A stretch of DNA of 15,921 nt from Baffinella frigidus (GCA_026770585.1 MU646658.1:93741-109661); one strand, 5' to 3'. Counted from the stretch's first letter, positions 13,101-15,201 are shown. The notes: generated by a model from the letters alone, not told the origin. A program made the numbers and translations.

Positions 13101-15201
13101 CACACCTGCACCCCAAACGCCTCAACCCTTACACCCCCCCTAAATCAGGGTGATGGACTATGAGCTGGTGGATCGGTTGCCAATGCAAGCGGCATCTACC
13201 GTCAGGGCGGAGTCTGAGAAGAGCCGAGGGTCTTTACAGACTATTCTAAAGTGGACATCCTGGGTGTGCGGTACAAAATCGTCAACTTAAGCGTGATTCG
13301 GGTTGCAGGGTGATGGACTATAAGCTGGTGGATCGGTGGCCAATGCACGCGGCCGCAACCGCCACCTCCCCTATCGCGAGGCGCAAGAAGGGCAAAAAGG
13401 TCTCAACACCCGAAACCCGAAACCCGAAACACTAGACCCGAGACCCGAGACCTGAAACCCGAAACCCTAGACCCGAAACCCGAAACCCGAAACCCGAAAC
13501 CCGAAACCCGAAACCCGAAACCCGAAACCCGAAACAACAAAACGTGTCGCCTCCCCTCTCGTGAGGCGCAAGAAGGGCAAAAAGGCCCCACTCGGGAACC
13601 ATGTTTACTTGTTGGGTTGTAAGGAGTTGCAAGGGGTTGTACCAGGATTGAGGACACCACCGGGTTCCAGGTTTGGGGTTCGAGTTTCGGGTTTCGATTT
13701 CGAATTTCGGGATCCGGGTTTCGGGTTTCGGGTTTCTTTGGTCAAGTCTTCGCGAGCGCCGGGGCCGCCCCCCCTTCGTCGAGGCGCAAGAAAGGCAGGA
13801 ACGTCTGAGCCCGAGACCCAAAACCCGAGGCCCTAAACCCTCCAAACTGAAACATGTTCCCCTCTCGCAAGGCGCAAGAAGGGCAGGAAGGTCGGGGGGG
13901 CACTCAAAAGGCTACATGAAACACTTTTGAACCGGATTGGATCCTTTTCTTTAATTTGCCCATCCTCCGTCCAGGCGGAGGAGAGGCAGGAAGGTCTCAC
14001 CCCAAAGCCCGGGTACCTGAAACCCGGAACTAGACCCCGGAACTTGAAACCCGAAATCCGAAGCCCTATGCCCTGCAAACCCAAACTTTTCCCCCTCTTG
14101 CGAGGCGGGGGAAAGGCAGGAAGGTCTCAAACCTAAACCCGAAACCTGGAACCCGAAGCGCAAAACCCGGACCCCGGAACCCGGAACCCGAAATTCGGAT
14201 CCCGAAATCCGAAATCCGAAACCCCAAGCCCGAAACAACAAAACATGACCCCCTCTCGCGAGGCACAAGAAGGGCAGCAAGGTCCTCCGCGAGAGGGTGT
14301 CGGGTTTCGGCCTGAAACAACAAAACATGTCGCTCGCTAAACCCTACACCTGAACGCAGGGCAAGGATGCGGTGAGCGGTTCTTGGGGGGTGGAGGAAGA
14401 CGCCCCCACAAAACCACACAGCGGACTTCGAAGGGATCTTGAATAACCCCTAAGCGATGAGACCTAGGACCCTACGGTAGGTAAGCCGTAGGGATATAGG
14501 GGGGTTCCTTTTGATGAGGTAACGGAAACTCGGGCATTTCCCGCCCCGAAAATCCCTGCGTAGCCCGCTGTGTGGAAACCCTACACCTGAAAGCAGGGCA
14601 AGGATGCGGCGATCGGTTCTTGGGGGGAGGATGAAGACACCCCGTGACCCTACGGATTGCCTACCGTAGGTTCCTAGATCTTATCGCTTAGGGATTATTC
14701 AAAATCGCTTCGAAGTCCGCTGTGTGGCCTCGGCCCCGCTCCTATTGGGGGAAATTCGAGGTTTGATGTGTGGTCGCGCACTGAACCGTGAGCCTGAAAG
14801 CAGAGCAAGGAAGCGGCGGTCGGTCCCTGGGGAGGGGAGGAGGAGGACGCCCCCTTCGTGCTGGTGGAACCCCTAACCCCTAAGCCCTTCACCCCTAAAC
14901 CCTAATCTTTCAACCTTTTAGGTTTTAATGCTTGCTCCTCATGGGGAATACCAACATAGGGTCAACTCTAAACCCTTAACCCTGAACCCAAAACCCTGAA
15001 CCCTAAACCCCGAACCCGAAACCCGAAACCCGAAACCCTACCTAAACGCCACACGGAAACCCCAACCCGTTGCACCAGGTGTACGAAAAAGAGGAGCGCA
15101 AGTCAAAGAGTGACAAGGCCGGAGGAGGGTGGTGCCGCGGGGCCCAGCTCACTTTGACGCGCACTGGGTGTGCGGGGCTGTATGCCTCCCACTACGGCCA
15201 G
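722..15201 (+). CDS. Predicted 23-exon split gene, unknown charged/coiled-coil protein (gene-level model)
   Basis: The model joins the exons listed separately into 1515 nt (505 codons) with no internal stop; no terminator codon was placed, so the 3' end is open. Visible in the sequence: each island is GC-rich, lacks filler, is bounded by AG (almost always AG|G) and GT (GC after exon 17, GA after exon 10), and leaves a compatible phase for the next. Composition: Ala/Leu/Glu-rich exons 2-3, a highly charged helix-like centre (exons 9-17), a Lys/Arg-rich exon 19, a Gly-rich hydrophobic exon 20, a basic end to exon 21 and an acidic exon 22. I recognise no domain or family. Exon density is about 10%. 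Individual boundaries could be wrong, and the locus could be two genes or a decayed one. Only a transcript could settle it. Because boundaries were partly chosen with phase in mind, phase agreement is supportive but not independent proof. Confidence 0.5.
850..927 (+). CDS. Exon 2
   Basis: 26 codons, phase 0 to 0, starting GAG AAC GTC and ending CTC AAA CAG|GTTATG. The residues (ENVGKWLTAFHEE..LELMAQAYLKQ) form a likely amphipathic helix. The acceptor has a pyrimidine stretch before ACGCAG. Eight further copies of its 3' end follow to 1444; at 1056-1118 the copy still encodes LTAFHEEAVVELMAEAYLKQ. Function unknown. Confidence 0.65.
938..1444 (+). repeat. Exon 2 tail/donor array (8 extra copies) in G-rich filler
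   Basis: Copies of the exon end followed by GTTATG/GTTGTG/GTGATG/GTTACG end at 964, 992, 1118, 1149, 1178, 1300, 1328 and 1444. Three are long (1056-1118, 1242-1300, 1391-1444, reaching back to CTGACGGCG-like sequence). The others keep only about 7-27 nt (for example CTTAAACAG). Short 28-31-nt units and long 116-126-nt units alternate. The spacer is the G-rich strand here (CTAGGGTTTTAGGG, GGGTTCAGGG), unlike most of the window. Every unit begins GT and ends CAG. Confidence 0.9.
1446..1706. repeat. CCCGAAA / CTCGAGA filler
   Basis: Degenerate 6-8-nt units (GACCCGAAAC, CTCGAGACC, CCTGAGA) form the intron between the exon 2 array and exon 3. The polarity switches from G-rich to C-rich on the + strand at about 1445. 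Long minus-strand ORFs here (GFRVSG type) are repeat translations. Confidence 0.9.
1710..1775 (+). CDS. Exon 3
   Basis: 22 codons between AAACAG| and |GTCTGC, phase 0 to 0, encoding LRVTRPFLLRIADEAFNSL. It leaves filler abruptly at the acceptor. A diverged copy at 2071-2138 encodes VTRPLLFHISDQPFQSL, so protein-level similarity is retained between the copies. No family recognised. Confidence 0.6.
1844..1921 (+). CDS. Exon 4 (proline tract)
   Basis: From CCACCAG| to TGCCAG|GTAGGT, 26 codons, phase 0 to 0: Gly-Cys, eight prolines from a 17-C homopolymer (1850-1866), then SGVAGSAGLQGREICQ. The donor GTAGGT is one of the best in the window. The left boundary is less certain; AG at 1818-1819 or the CTGCAG within the island could serve instead. 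The C run is a likely slippage or sequencing-error site, and one base would shift the frame. Confidence 0.4.
2071..2138 (+). CDS. Copy of exon 3, possibly spliced
   Basis: A strong acceptor (CCCCTCTCTCTCCCCAG, ending 2070) and a GTCCTA donor (2139) bracket 68 nt that encode APLGRVTRPLLFHISDQPF in the frame matching exon 3. It would need an upstream exon ending in phase 1, which I did not find, so it may be a decayed or alternative copy. An 8-nt length difference from exon 3 near the start would change phase. Confidence 0.45.
2139..2445. repeat. AACCCAATA then CCCGAAA/CCCTAAA filler
   Basis: Begins with an unusual 8-mer dialect (AATAACCC, AACTCAATAG, GACCCAATAA) to about 2245 with an AAGCTTATAAGCTTATAA block. 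It then grades through CCCGAAA into CCCCAAA and CCCTAAA just before exon 5. No gene seen. Confidence 0.9.
2449..2510 (+). CDS. Exon 5
   Basis: 62 nt between CGGCAG| and |GTATTT, phase 0 to 2, encoding GKLDPLETVTQVPARLSIEA plus AG of the next codon. Joined to exon 6, which supplies G, it forms AGG (Arg). All three substitutions that separate it from the 2619-2669 copy are synonymous in this frame (ACA/ACG, TCA/TCC, GCA/GCC) and non-synonymous or mixed in the alternative open frame, which favours this frame as coding. Confidence 0.6.
2511..3110 (+). repeat. Exon 5 array: two more exon copies with (CTT)n spacers
   Basis: Copies of the exon 5 end lie at 2619-2669 and 3051-3101, each followed by GTCTTCTTCTTC. 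Between them a unit recurs with GAGCGAACTCGCCACATTT, GGCCAGATTCTGCGTGACC and CGCGTGACTGGTACACATCC; a further diverged unit lies at 3264-3350 without an exon end. The spacer here is CTT-rich instead of telomere-like, unlike the arrays on either side. Confidence 0.85.
2923..3018. repeat. 24-bp tandem repeat, four units
   Basis: CAGGCCAGATTCTGCGTGAC plus CAAA occurs at 2923, 2947, 2971 and 2995. The first three are identical; the fourth has GTACG for CTGCG. Single copies of the same word occur at about 2577 and 3303, so the tandem arose from a pre-existing segment of the exon 5 unit. Confidence 0.95.
3126..3263. mobile_element. Short TIR element (ACTTAGCAGC)
   Basis: ACTTAGCAGC (3126-3135) and GCTGCTAAGT (3254-3263) are perfect 10-bp inverted termini of a 138-bp non-coding segment. 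Internally, TTTCACCTTGAATTCAAAGTGAAA (24 nt in total, around 3214-3237) is a near-perfect palindrome. It interrupts a position that in the sister units runs straight from TTCTTCTTTATTCC to CTCGAGCGAAC, consistent with insertion. Confidence 0.55.
3264..3480. other. Diverged exon 5-type spacer unit, no exon
   Basis: Carries GGGCGAACGCGCCACATTTTAAAAGTCGC and TGAGTGGTACACATTCC related to the exon 5 units, then non-repetitive sequence with CAACAACCCCACTTTTAAAA. AAAAGGTCC words recur at 3236 and 3465. No coding segment identified. Confidence 0.5.
3481..3770. other. Non-repetitive intronic segment rich in palindromes
   Basis: Contains GCGTAGGGCCCTACGC (3576-3591, 16-bp perfect palindrome), CCGGATCCGG and a CCGGGTAGTTG direct repeat. 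TAGGGCCCTA recurs in the TIR element at 12933, and CCTACCGTAGG resembles the interior of the CCACACAGCGG elements, so this may be an old relative whose ends I cannot define. Minus-strand ORFs here show no recognisable protein. Confidence 0.4.
3776..4320. repeat. CCCTAAA, CCCCAAA, then CCCGAAACC filler
   Basis: Near-perfect CCCTAAA around 3805-3846, then a block of CCCCAAA (3847-3890), then CCCTAAA again, then a looser AAACCCGAACC/GATACCCGAAACCC dialect. CGGGACGAGCG near 4196 is a fragment of the exon 6 start. Confidence 0.9.
4323..4416 (+). pseudogene. Broken copies of exon 6
   Basis: 4323-4380 begins GGACGACGAGCAAACGCTCAA (compare exon 6), then loses its middle to filler (CGACCCACGCTAAACC) before CTGGCCCCTCTGCGACA. 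4404-4416 is a second fragment, CTGGCCCCTCCT, that stops exactly where the 4417-4606 TIR element begins. Neither can encode the complete exon 6 peptide. Confidence 0.6.
4417..4606. mobile_element. MITE/introner-like element, CCACGCCAG family, copy 2
   Basis: The termini CCACGCCAGGTCATTAGTC (4417) and, on the other strand, CCACGCCAGGGCATTAGTC (ending 4606) are inverted over about 25 nt with a few mismatches. The left end abuts an exon 6 fragment and the right end is 6 nt before the acceptor of exon 6, so the element forms the 3' end of that intron. An inner GGGCGTGG followed by AAAGGACGAGGAGC (from 4499) repeats the arrangement 'TIR end, then exon 6 start', suggesting nested insertion or copying. 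Confidence 0.75.
4613..4670 (+). CDS. Exon 6
   Basis: 58 nt after TCGAAG|, one G completing the exon 5 codon, then 19 codons DEEHTLKDLLWPLLDGVCD, ending GAC|GTGAAA (phase 2 to 0). It is flanked on the left by the TIR element and on the right by filler. The other open frame through this island (GRGAHAQGS..) is Arg/Pro-rich and lacks a matching phase. Confidence 0.6.
4671..4894. repeat. CCCTAAA / CCTAAAA filler
   Basis: Degenerate telomere-like units with one non-repeat word, CCAAAGCTGCTG(T)ACC at about 4763, which recurs at about 5026. No coding region. Confidence 0.9.
4891..4941 (+). pseudogene. Exact upstream copy of exon 7 lacking the donor
   Basis: Identical over 51 nt to 5211-5261, including acceptor CAAACGCAG and the coding words GCG TTC GGA GAG. 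It then diverges (CACCTGAACACT instead of CACTG|GTACCG), so there is no GT donor at the homologous point. Exact identity beside highly degenerate filler indicates a very recent copy or gene conversion. Confidence 0.75.
4942..5210. repeat. AACACTAAAC / CCCTGAA filler
   Basis: Starts with an AACACTAAACACCAA dialect and continues as CCCTAAA, CCCTGAA and AATAAAC variants. Contains the second CCAAAGCTGCTG word at about 5026. Confidence 0.85.
5220..5263 (+). CDS. Exon 7
   Basis: 44 nt between CGCAG| and |GTACCG, phase 0 to 2: AFGEVTQRHFERVH then TG, completed by exon 8 to TGG (Trp). The internal GAGAG|GTGACG is a possible alternative donor that would give a 12-nt exon. Its twin at 4891 lacks the donor. 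Confidence 0.5.
5264..5690. repeat. CCACCGAAACCCCAA filler
   Basis: A local dialect of 12-15-nt units (ACCACCGAAACCCCAA) dominates 5375-5570, flanked by CCCGAAAC and CCCTAAA. No gene. Confidence 0.85.
5736..5836 (+). other. Exon-like open segment containing dispersed 60-bp repeat, copy 2
   Basis: After CTTGCAG (5735) a frame runs YNTPGFRESMMRNPHPTRG to TAG at about 5833. Its second half (5779-5838) is the dispersed repeat also found at 152-212, and both copies keep HPTR..PC.QNK..R then stop in one frame. No donor or phase fits the exon chain, so I do not include it in the gene; it may be a mobile segment. Confidence 0.3.
5847..5879. repeat. 14-bp hairpin, CTTTT loop
   Basis: CACGTGTCGTGCCG (5847-5860) pairs with CGGCGCGACACGTG (5866-5879) with one mismatch. 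It is followed by an A-rich stretch and a second, weaker inverted pair (CAATTTGAAAAC / GTTTTGAATTG, 5905-5955). Not followed by a U-run on either strand that would suggest a terminator; more likely the core of a small inverted-repeat element. Confidence 0.75.
5989..6019 (+). CDS. Exon 8 (micro-exon)
   Basis: 31 nt between GCCGGCAG| and |GTCAAC: G completing Trp, then VAMTHASDVA, phase 2 to 0. I searched for this island because exon 7 ends in phase 2, so it is weaker than the others. Supporting it: it is the only GC-rich, non-filler stretch with AG|G and GT between exons 7 and 9. Confidence 0.4.
6020..6365. repeat. CCCTAAA filler with perfect run
   Basis: Variable units (AACACCAACCCC, CGCCCTAAACC) lead to a perfect stretch of about eight CCCTAAA units at 6239-6296, the purest plant-type telomeric run in the window, then degenerate again before exon 9. 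Confidence 0.95.
6368..6424 (+). CDS. Exon 9
   Basis: 19 codons between AAACTAG| and GAACAG|GTTGCA, phase 0 to 0: VEDVARAFLERISHLEAEQ, a likely amphipathic/coiled-coil helix. Two shortened copies of its second half follow at 6571-6604 and 6828-6866. Confidence 0.65.
6431..6570. repeat. (CT)n / (CTCTCG)n tract
   Basis: Pyrimidine repeats with GCTCGC interruptions fill the spacer after exon 9. The SLSLSL reading frames here are repeat artefacts. Confidence 0.95.
6571..6604 (+). pseudogene. Exon 9 tail, copy 2
   Basis: CTCGGAGTGCATCTCGCTCCTCAATGCCAAACAG|GTTGCG encodes ECISLLNAKQ in the exon 9 frame and keeps the donor. A CT-rich tract ending CGGAG precedes it and could act as an acceptor, so alternative use is possible. 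Confidence 0.6.
6643..6822. repeat. (CTCCCT)n / (CT)n tract
   Basis: CCTCTC hexamers give way to (CT)n and CTCGCT variants. It supplies a long polypyrimidine tract directly before the acceptor of the third exon 9 copy. Confidence 0.95.
6828..6866 (+). CDS. Exon 9 tail, copy 3, a plausible alternative exon
   Basis: Exactly 13 codons, SFLERISLLEVEQ, between TCTCTGGCAG| (after a long CT tract) and GAACAG|GTTGCG. It differs from exon 9 mainly by TCG/TTT at the start and H to L and A to V changes. Phase 0 at both ends means it could be included with exon 9, replace it or be skipped without a frameshift. Confidence 0.5.
6912..7049. mobile_element. TIR element, CCACAC-G-GG family, copy 1 (diverged)
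   Basis: CCAAACGGTGGACTACGAACC at 6912 and, on the other strand, CCACACGGTGGGCTACGAA (7031-7049) form inverted termini of a 138-bp non-coding element. The termini resemble the CCACACAGCGGGCTACGAA ends of the 162-bp elements at 9379 and 14414 but with CGGT in place of AGCG, so this is a sister subfamily. It lies in the intron after the exon 9 array. Confidence 0.65.
7071..7094 (+). CDS. Exon 10 (tentative micro-exon)
   Basis: GCAAAGCAGCGGAGGAAGCC then GCAG lies between GCCGTAG| and a (CT)n tract. Phase 0 gives AKQRRKPQ; another frame gives GKAAEEAA, also helix-like. The following bases are GATCTC, so it needs a GA donor, which is non-canonical though known in dinoflagellates. Removing it does not break the frame chain. 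Confidence 0.3.
7096..7215. repeat. (CT)n tract with GCGCGC block
   Basis: CT dinucleotides with TTTCTC interruptions and a (GC)5-like block near 7170. Fills the intron before exon 11. Confidence 0.95.
7237..7326 (+). CDS. Exon 11
   Basis: 30 codons between AAACCAG| and TTCAAG|GTCGGG, phase 0 to 0: begins EHQRRELQDLFRKKMAK and ends SRQKPFK. Strongly basic and helix-like. The same frame reads into the intron as GGNPKPST.., which is filler. No extra copies seen. Confidence 0.65.
7327..7484. repeat. CCATAAA filler
   Basis: AACCATAAACCATAAA units dominate 7362-7430, followed by CCCTAAA. This dialect reappears at 10450-10500 and 11760-11850. Confidence 0.95.
7489..7545 (+). CDS. Exon 12
   Basis: 19 codons between AAGCCAG| and CTCAAG|GTCCGT, phase 0 to 0: IPSGVEALRRGVKLLKRLK, an amphipathic basic helix. 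This is one of two exons starting AG|A rather than AG|G. Confidence 0.65.
7561..7890. repeat. CCGGAAC / CCCGAAA filler
   Basis: GGAACCCGGAACCC and GGAACACG units form a distinct dialect. Long overlapping minus-strand ORFs of the GFRVPGSG type are simply this repeat read in frames without stops. Confidence 0.95.
7918..8054. repeat. CCAAAAC / ACAAAAC filler
   Basis: A-rich dialect (AAAACCCAAAACC, CACAAAACAAAAC) with a run of about 11 A near 8033. Intron before exon 13. Confidence 0.9.
8061..8123 (+). CDS. Exon 13
   Basis: 21 codons between AAACCAG| and AAAGCG|GTCTCG, phase 0 to 0: EVDAAAEKEKEATALLAVDK then A. Ala/Glu/Lys-rich, strongly helical. Reading past the donor meets TAA within ten codons, consistent with splicing there. 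Confidence 0.65.
8137..8298. repeat. CCCTAAA filler with GCGC island
   Basis: CCCTAAA/CCCTGAA filler interrupted at 8181-8220 by CAGCGCTGCGCGCGCGCACAGCGC, a GC-rich, self-complementary stretch with no visible coding role. Confidence 0.85.
8303..8377 (+). CDS. Exon 14
   Basis: 25 codons between AAACTAG| and CTCCAG|GTACGA, phase 0 to 0: VYNERMERMSKDEQARR then TLNMQRLQ. Charged, heptad-like. Its last 14 codons recur five more times to 9018, always in frame. The internal TCGAAG|GACGAG is the point at which the later copies begin. Confidence 0.7.
8405..8463. repeat. (CCCTA)n pentamer run
   Basis: About 12 perfect CCCTA units. A 5-nt period is unique in the window, where other filler is 6-8 nt; it reads as PYPTL in one frame. 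Confidence 0.95.
8484..9018 (+). CDS. Exon 14 array: five further in-frame mini-exons
   Basis: Copies at 8484-8525 (GEQARRHVNMQRLQ), 8617-8652 (DEQAYLNMQRLQ), 8706-8747 (DELARRRLNMQRLQ), 8816-8857 (DEQARRHVNMQHLQ) and 8983-9018 (LAKRHLTMLRLQ). All are 12 or 14 codons with no frameshift or stop, and each is followed by GTCTCG, GTCTCT, GTACGA, GTCTCT or GTCTTT. Copies at 8484, 8617 and 8816 follow AAG| at the position that is internal in exon 14. Spacers of 53-91 nt between the first four copies are intron-sized and share GTCTC.AGGGGTTAAGG and GGTTTCGGGTTCACCTCACC. Fourteen residues equal two heptads. Confidence 0.6.
9040..9258. repeat. CCCTAAA / AACAATAAAA filler
   Basis: CCCTGAA and CCCTAAA units followed by an A-rich AACAATAAAATC dialect near 9175-9235. 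Intron before exon 15. Confidence 0.9.
9264..9350 (+). CDS. Exon 15
   Basis: 29 codons between TGAACAG| and ATGCAG|GTTTAA, phase 0 to 0, starting ERKEAQFANNLESAQK and ending VAAVRAARAMQ. Helix-like and Ala/Arg-rich at its end. In-frame TAA follows immediately after the donor. Three progressively shorter copies of its end follow. Confidence 0.7.
9379..9540. mobile_element. 162-bp TIR element, CCACACAGCGG family, copy 2
   Basis: CCACACAGCGGGCTACGAA at the left and, inverted, CCACACAGCGGACTTCGAA at the right end. It lies 28 nt after exon 15. It is the reverse-oriented partner of the 14414-14575 element: both are exactly 162 bp and share GGTAACGGAAACTCGGG and CTAGGACCCTACGGT when aligned. Non-coding, no transposase, so a non-autonomous DNA element or introner. 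Confidence 0.85.
9621..9955 (+). pseudogene. Exon 15 tail copies 2-4
   Basis: 9621-9674 encodes TLEIAQNVAAVRAAHAMQ, two codons shorter than exon 15 but in frame; 9742-9762 encodes KFARAMQ; 9938-9955 encodes YRKAVQ. They are followed by GATTGC, GGTTGC and GATTGC instead of GT, so they are either inactive copies or use GA donors. The spacers switch between G-rich (GTAGGGTGT) and C-rich filler. Confidence 0.65.
9763..10160. repeat. Mixed-polarity filler ending in CCCGAAA run
   Basis: TTTAGGG-type (G-rich on +) around 9785-10020, then CCCGAAA units to about 10100. GAAAAGCTAACAGCAAGGG.. at 10115-10170 is non-repeat and open, possibly an upstream extension of exon 16. Confidence 0.8.
10176..10214 (+). 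CDS. Exon 16
   Basis: 13 codons DIHLLNTRQRFLT between CTAAAACAG| and CTCACG|GTGAGC, phase 0 to 0; the donor is the best match to a general eukaryotic consensus in this half. The frame stays open upstream to about 10108 (..ANPDPEYELQSLKQ), so an earlier acceptor (CTAACAG, 10128) is possible, though it would change phase. Confidence 0.5.
10215..10505. repeat. CCCGAAA then CCATAAA filler
   Basis: CCCGAAACC units with AGACC interruptions, then AACCATAAACCATAAA at 10450-10500. Minus-strand FGFRVSGF and MVYGLWF frames are repeat translations. Confidence 0.95.
10611..10780. other. Non-repetitive intronic stretch
   Basis: Normal-complexity sequence with no convincing exon. The frame after the 10610 acceptor stays open for about 20 codons (AMKDSNDLRNGVRS) but no donor is evident. 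Confidence 0.4.
10790..10859. repeat. 35-bp tandem duplication
   Basis: Two 35-bp units, GTGGGC(T/C)CCTCG(A/T)TTTCTCCG followed by TTTTCACGCCAAAA, at 10790-10824 and 10825-10859, differing at two positions. They lie just upstream of the third exon 17 head copy. Confidence 0.9.
10949..11006. repeat. Nested inverted repeats (possible short TIR element)
   Basis: CTTAAGTCA at about 10950 and TGACTTAAG at about 10998 are inverted; inside, GTCAACTG and CAGTTGAC form an 8-bp hairpin. CTTAAGT is also the terminal word of the 12933-13031 element, so a relationship is possible. Confidence 0.5.
11043..11126 (+). CDS. Exon 17
   Basis: 28 codons between CTGATACAG| and TGGCAG|GCAGAG, phase 0 to 0: AVRKTVATFKMRLRGRAMDL then IRPDEAWQ. 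There is no suitable GT near the end, so a GC donor (CAG|GC, the commonest non-canonical type) is invoked. The frame otherwise runs into filler and stops at TAA near 11185. Three acceptor-side copies precede it. Confidence 0.55.
11150..11533. repeat. CCCGAAA / CACTAAA / CCCCAAA filler
   Basis: Grades from AACACTAAAC through CCCGAAACC to pure CCCCAAA at about 11462-11508 before exon 18. Confidence 0.95.
11541..11586 (+). CDS. Exon 18
   Basis: 46 nt between AAGGCAG| and GCTG|GTAGTC, phase 0 to 1: ASMGLAKRVNISSFA plus G, completed by AA of exon 19 to GAA (Glu). Reading on gives the PYTLHPT repeat frame of the CCCTACA filler. Confidence 0.6.
11598..11708. repeat. CCCTACA array
   Basis: About 16 CCCTACA units with few variants (CCCTGCA, TCCTACA). 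The same dialect appears at 15467-15517 and 15790-15910. Confidence 0.97.
11709..11936. repeat. CCATAAA and CCCTGAA filler
   Basis: CCATAAACCA units to about 11850, then CCCTGAACCC. AATCATCAACCATGGACCCACAGCC (11717-11741) is a short non-repeat break with no clear role. Confidence 0.9.
11941..12016 (+). CDS. Exon 19
   Basis: 76 nt between CCACCAG| and GATGG|GTATAA, phase 1 to 2: two bases completing Glu, then PAAPQPKRAGAILKEKKKEG and TATD, then GG. Pro/Ala-rich followed by a Lys-rich stretch that could serve as a nuclear localisation signal. The phase fits exon 18 before and exon 20 after. One of the two exons without G after AG. Confidence 0.6.
12017..12345. repeat. CCCGGAAC, CCCCAAA and CCCGAAATTCG filler
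   Basis: Three dialects: GGAACCCGG near 12035-12060, pure CCCCAAA at 12130-12195, and an 11-nt CCCGAAATTCG(A) variant on either side. The two CCCGAAATTCG blocks also share GCTGATCCC (12080 and 12228), a sign of segmental duplication. Confidence 0.9.
12349..12390 (+). CDS. Exon 20
   Basis: 42 nt between GAACCAG| and AACGG|GTCCCG, phase 2 to 2: G completing Gly, WYMGGVFLLGGSN, then GG. Gly-rich and hydrophobic, unlike the helical exons before it. The frame would stay open past the donor (SRALIP) before filler. Confidence 0.55.
12405..12895. repeat. CCCCAAA / CCCTAAA filler
   Basis: Long block of alternating CCCCAAA and CCCTAAA with occasional CACTAGA, ending in an A-rich AACCACAAAAAAATAG stretch. 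No gene. Confidence 0.95.
12920..13060 (+). pseudogene. Exon 21 head, copy 1, interrupted by a TIR element
   Basis: CGGCAG| then AGTGATGGACT matches the start of exon 21. A 99-bp element follows, and the exon sequence resumes as AAGCTGCTTGACCGGTGGCC at 13034. With the element and one AT removed, the sequence aligns directly with the copies at 13149 and 13309. Confidence 0.75.
12933..13031. mobile_element. 99-bp TIR element (CCCTTAAGT) with AT target duplication
   Basis: CCCTTAAGT (12933-12941) and ACTTAAGGG (13023-13031) are perfect inverted termini, flanked on both sides by AT (12931-12932, 13032-13033). The uninterrupted sister exons have a single AT at this position. Inside is a 9-bp perfect hairpin GGGGGTCAA-AC-TTGACCCCC (12947-12966) and TAGGGCCCTACGG. 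GGTAAGG near its left end and CTTAAG at its right end could act as splice signals, so it could behave as an introner. Confidence 0.85.
13149..13295 (+). CDS. Exon 21 head, copy 2, possible alternative exon
   Basis: AAATCAG| then one G and VMDYELVDRLPMQAASTVRA.., in the same phase as exon 21 and open to TAA at about 13288. A donor is uncertain (ACC|GTCAGG, GCG|GTACAA). It matches exon 21 for about 15 codons, then has a different Ser/Glu/Lys-rich continuation, so it could be an alternative exon or a relic. Confidence 0.45.
13309..13399 (+). CDS. Exon 21
   Basis: 91 nt between GTTGCAG| and AAAAAG|GTCTCA, phase 2 to 0: G completing Gly, then VMDYKLVDRWPMHAAATATS and PIARRKKGKK. The basic C-terminal end resembles a nucleic-acid-binding or nuclear-import tail. 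Its start is copied upstream (12920, 13149) and its end is copied six times downstream. Confidence 0.65.
13406..13540. repeat. CCCGAAA array
   Basis: Near-pure CCCGAAA, about 11 consecutive units at 13463-13535. It faces an inverted GGGTTTCGGG block at 13675-13735. Confidence 0.97.
13660..13738. repeat. Inverted block of GGGTTTCGGG filler
   Basis: The strand polarity flips for about 80 bp (GGGTTTCGGG, GAATTTCGGGATCC), then returns to C-rich. With 13406-13540 it makes long inverted arms about 120 bp apart. Confidence 0.9.
13918..13960. repeat. Dispersed 40-bp segment, copy 2
   Basis: TTGAACCGGATTGGATCC then TTTTCTTTAATTTG matches 459-500. It lies between two exon 21 tail copies. Confidence 0.55.
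14360..14400 (+). pseudogene. Exon 22 copy 1
   Basis: After ACGCAG| comes GGC AAG GAT GCG, with GTGAGC next, then SGSWGVEEDAP in frame. Either a 12-nt micro-exon with a consensus-like GTGAGC donor or an inactive copy; no GT follows the homologous exon end, where a 162-bp element begins. Confidence 0.45.
14414..14575. mobile_element. 162-bp TIR element, CCACACAGCGG family, copy 3
   Basis: CCACACAGCGGACTTCGAAGG (14414) and, inverted, CCACACAGCGGGCTACGCAGG (ending 14575), flanked by AAA on both sides (possible target duplication). Same length as, opposite orientation to and closely similar to 9379-9540. It separates exon 22 copies 1 and 2. Confidence 0.88.
14597..14645 (+). pseudogene. Exon 22 copy 2
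   Basis: After AAGCAG|, GKDAAIGSWGEDEDTP in frame, then TGA; GTGACC at the junction could be a donor. It is preceded by ACCCTACACCTGAA, identical to the lead-in of copy 1. Confidence 0.5.
14646..14727. mobile_element. Truncated CCACACAGCGG element, copy 4
   Basis: The last 80 or so bp of the family (CCTACGGATTGCCTACCGTAGG to CTTCGAAGTCCGCTGTGTGG) in the same orientation as 9379-9540; the other end is missing and the truncation joins exon 22 copy 2 directly. Confidence 0.8.
14804..14863 (+). CDS. Exon 22
   Basis: 20 codons between AAAGCAG| and GTGCTG|GTGGAA, phase 0 to 0: SKEAAVGPWGGEEEDAPFVL, acidic and Gly-rich. It is the most complete of three copies; the donor is GT but weak. The frame otherwise runs on into filler. 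Confidence 0.5.
14875..15060. repeat. CCCTAAA / CCCGAAA filler
   Basis: Degenerate filler with a short non-repeat break (CTTGCTCCTCATGGGGAATACC, 14931-14952) that I cannot assign. Confidence 0.9.
15079..15201 (+). CDS. Exon 23
   Basis: 41 codons between GCACCAG| and GGCCAG|GTGCAA, phase 0 to 0: VYEKEERKSKSDKAGGG.. then LTLTRTGCAGLYASHYGQ. The charged N-terminal half resembles exon 14's VYNERMERM start. Its second half is copied at 15388-15441. No stop, so the gene continues. Confidence 0.6.

Larger units (their letters stand above)
13558..14281 (+). repeat. Exon 21 tail/donor array, six further copies
   Basis: Copies end at 13584, 13802, 13890, 13993, 14123 and 14281. In the exon 21 frame they encode VRRKKGKK, SRRKKGRN, ARRKKGRK, SRRRRGRK, ARRGKGRK and ARHKKGSK: no indel in the 24-nt core, and many Lys/Arg exchanges. 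The following bases are GCCCCA, GTCTGA, GTCGGG, GTCTCA, GTCTCA and GTCCTC. None has an obvious acceptor directly upstream except CATCCTCCGTCCAG (about 13974). Spacers are CCCGAAA or CCGGAAC filler. Confidence 0.85.
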
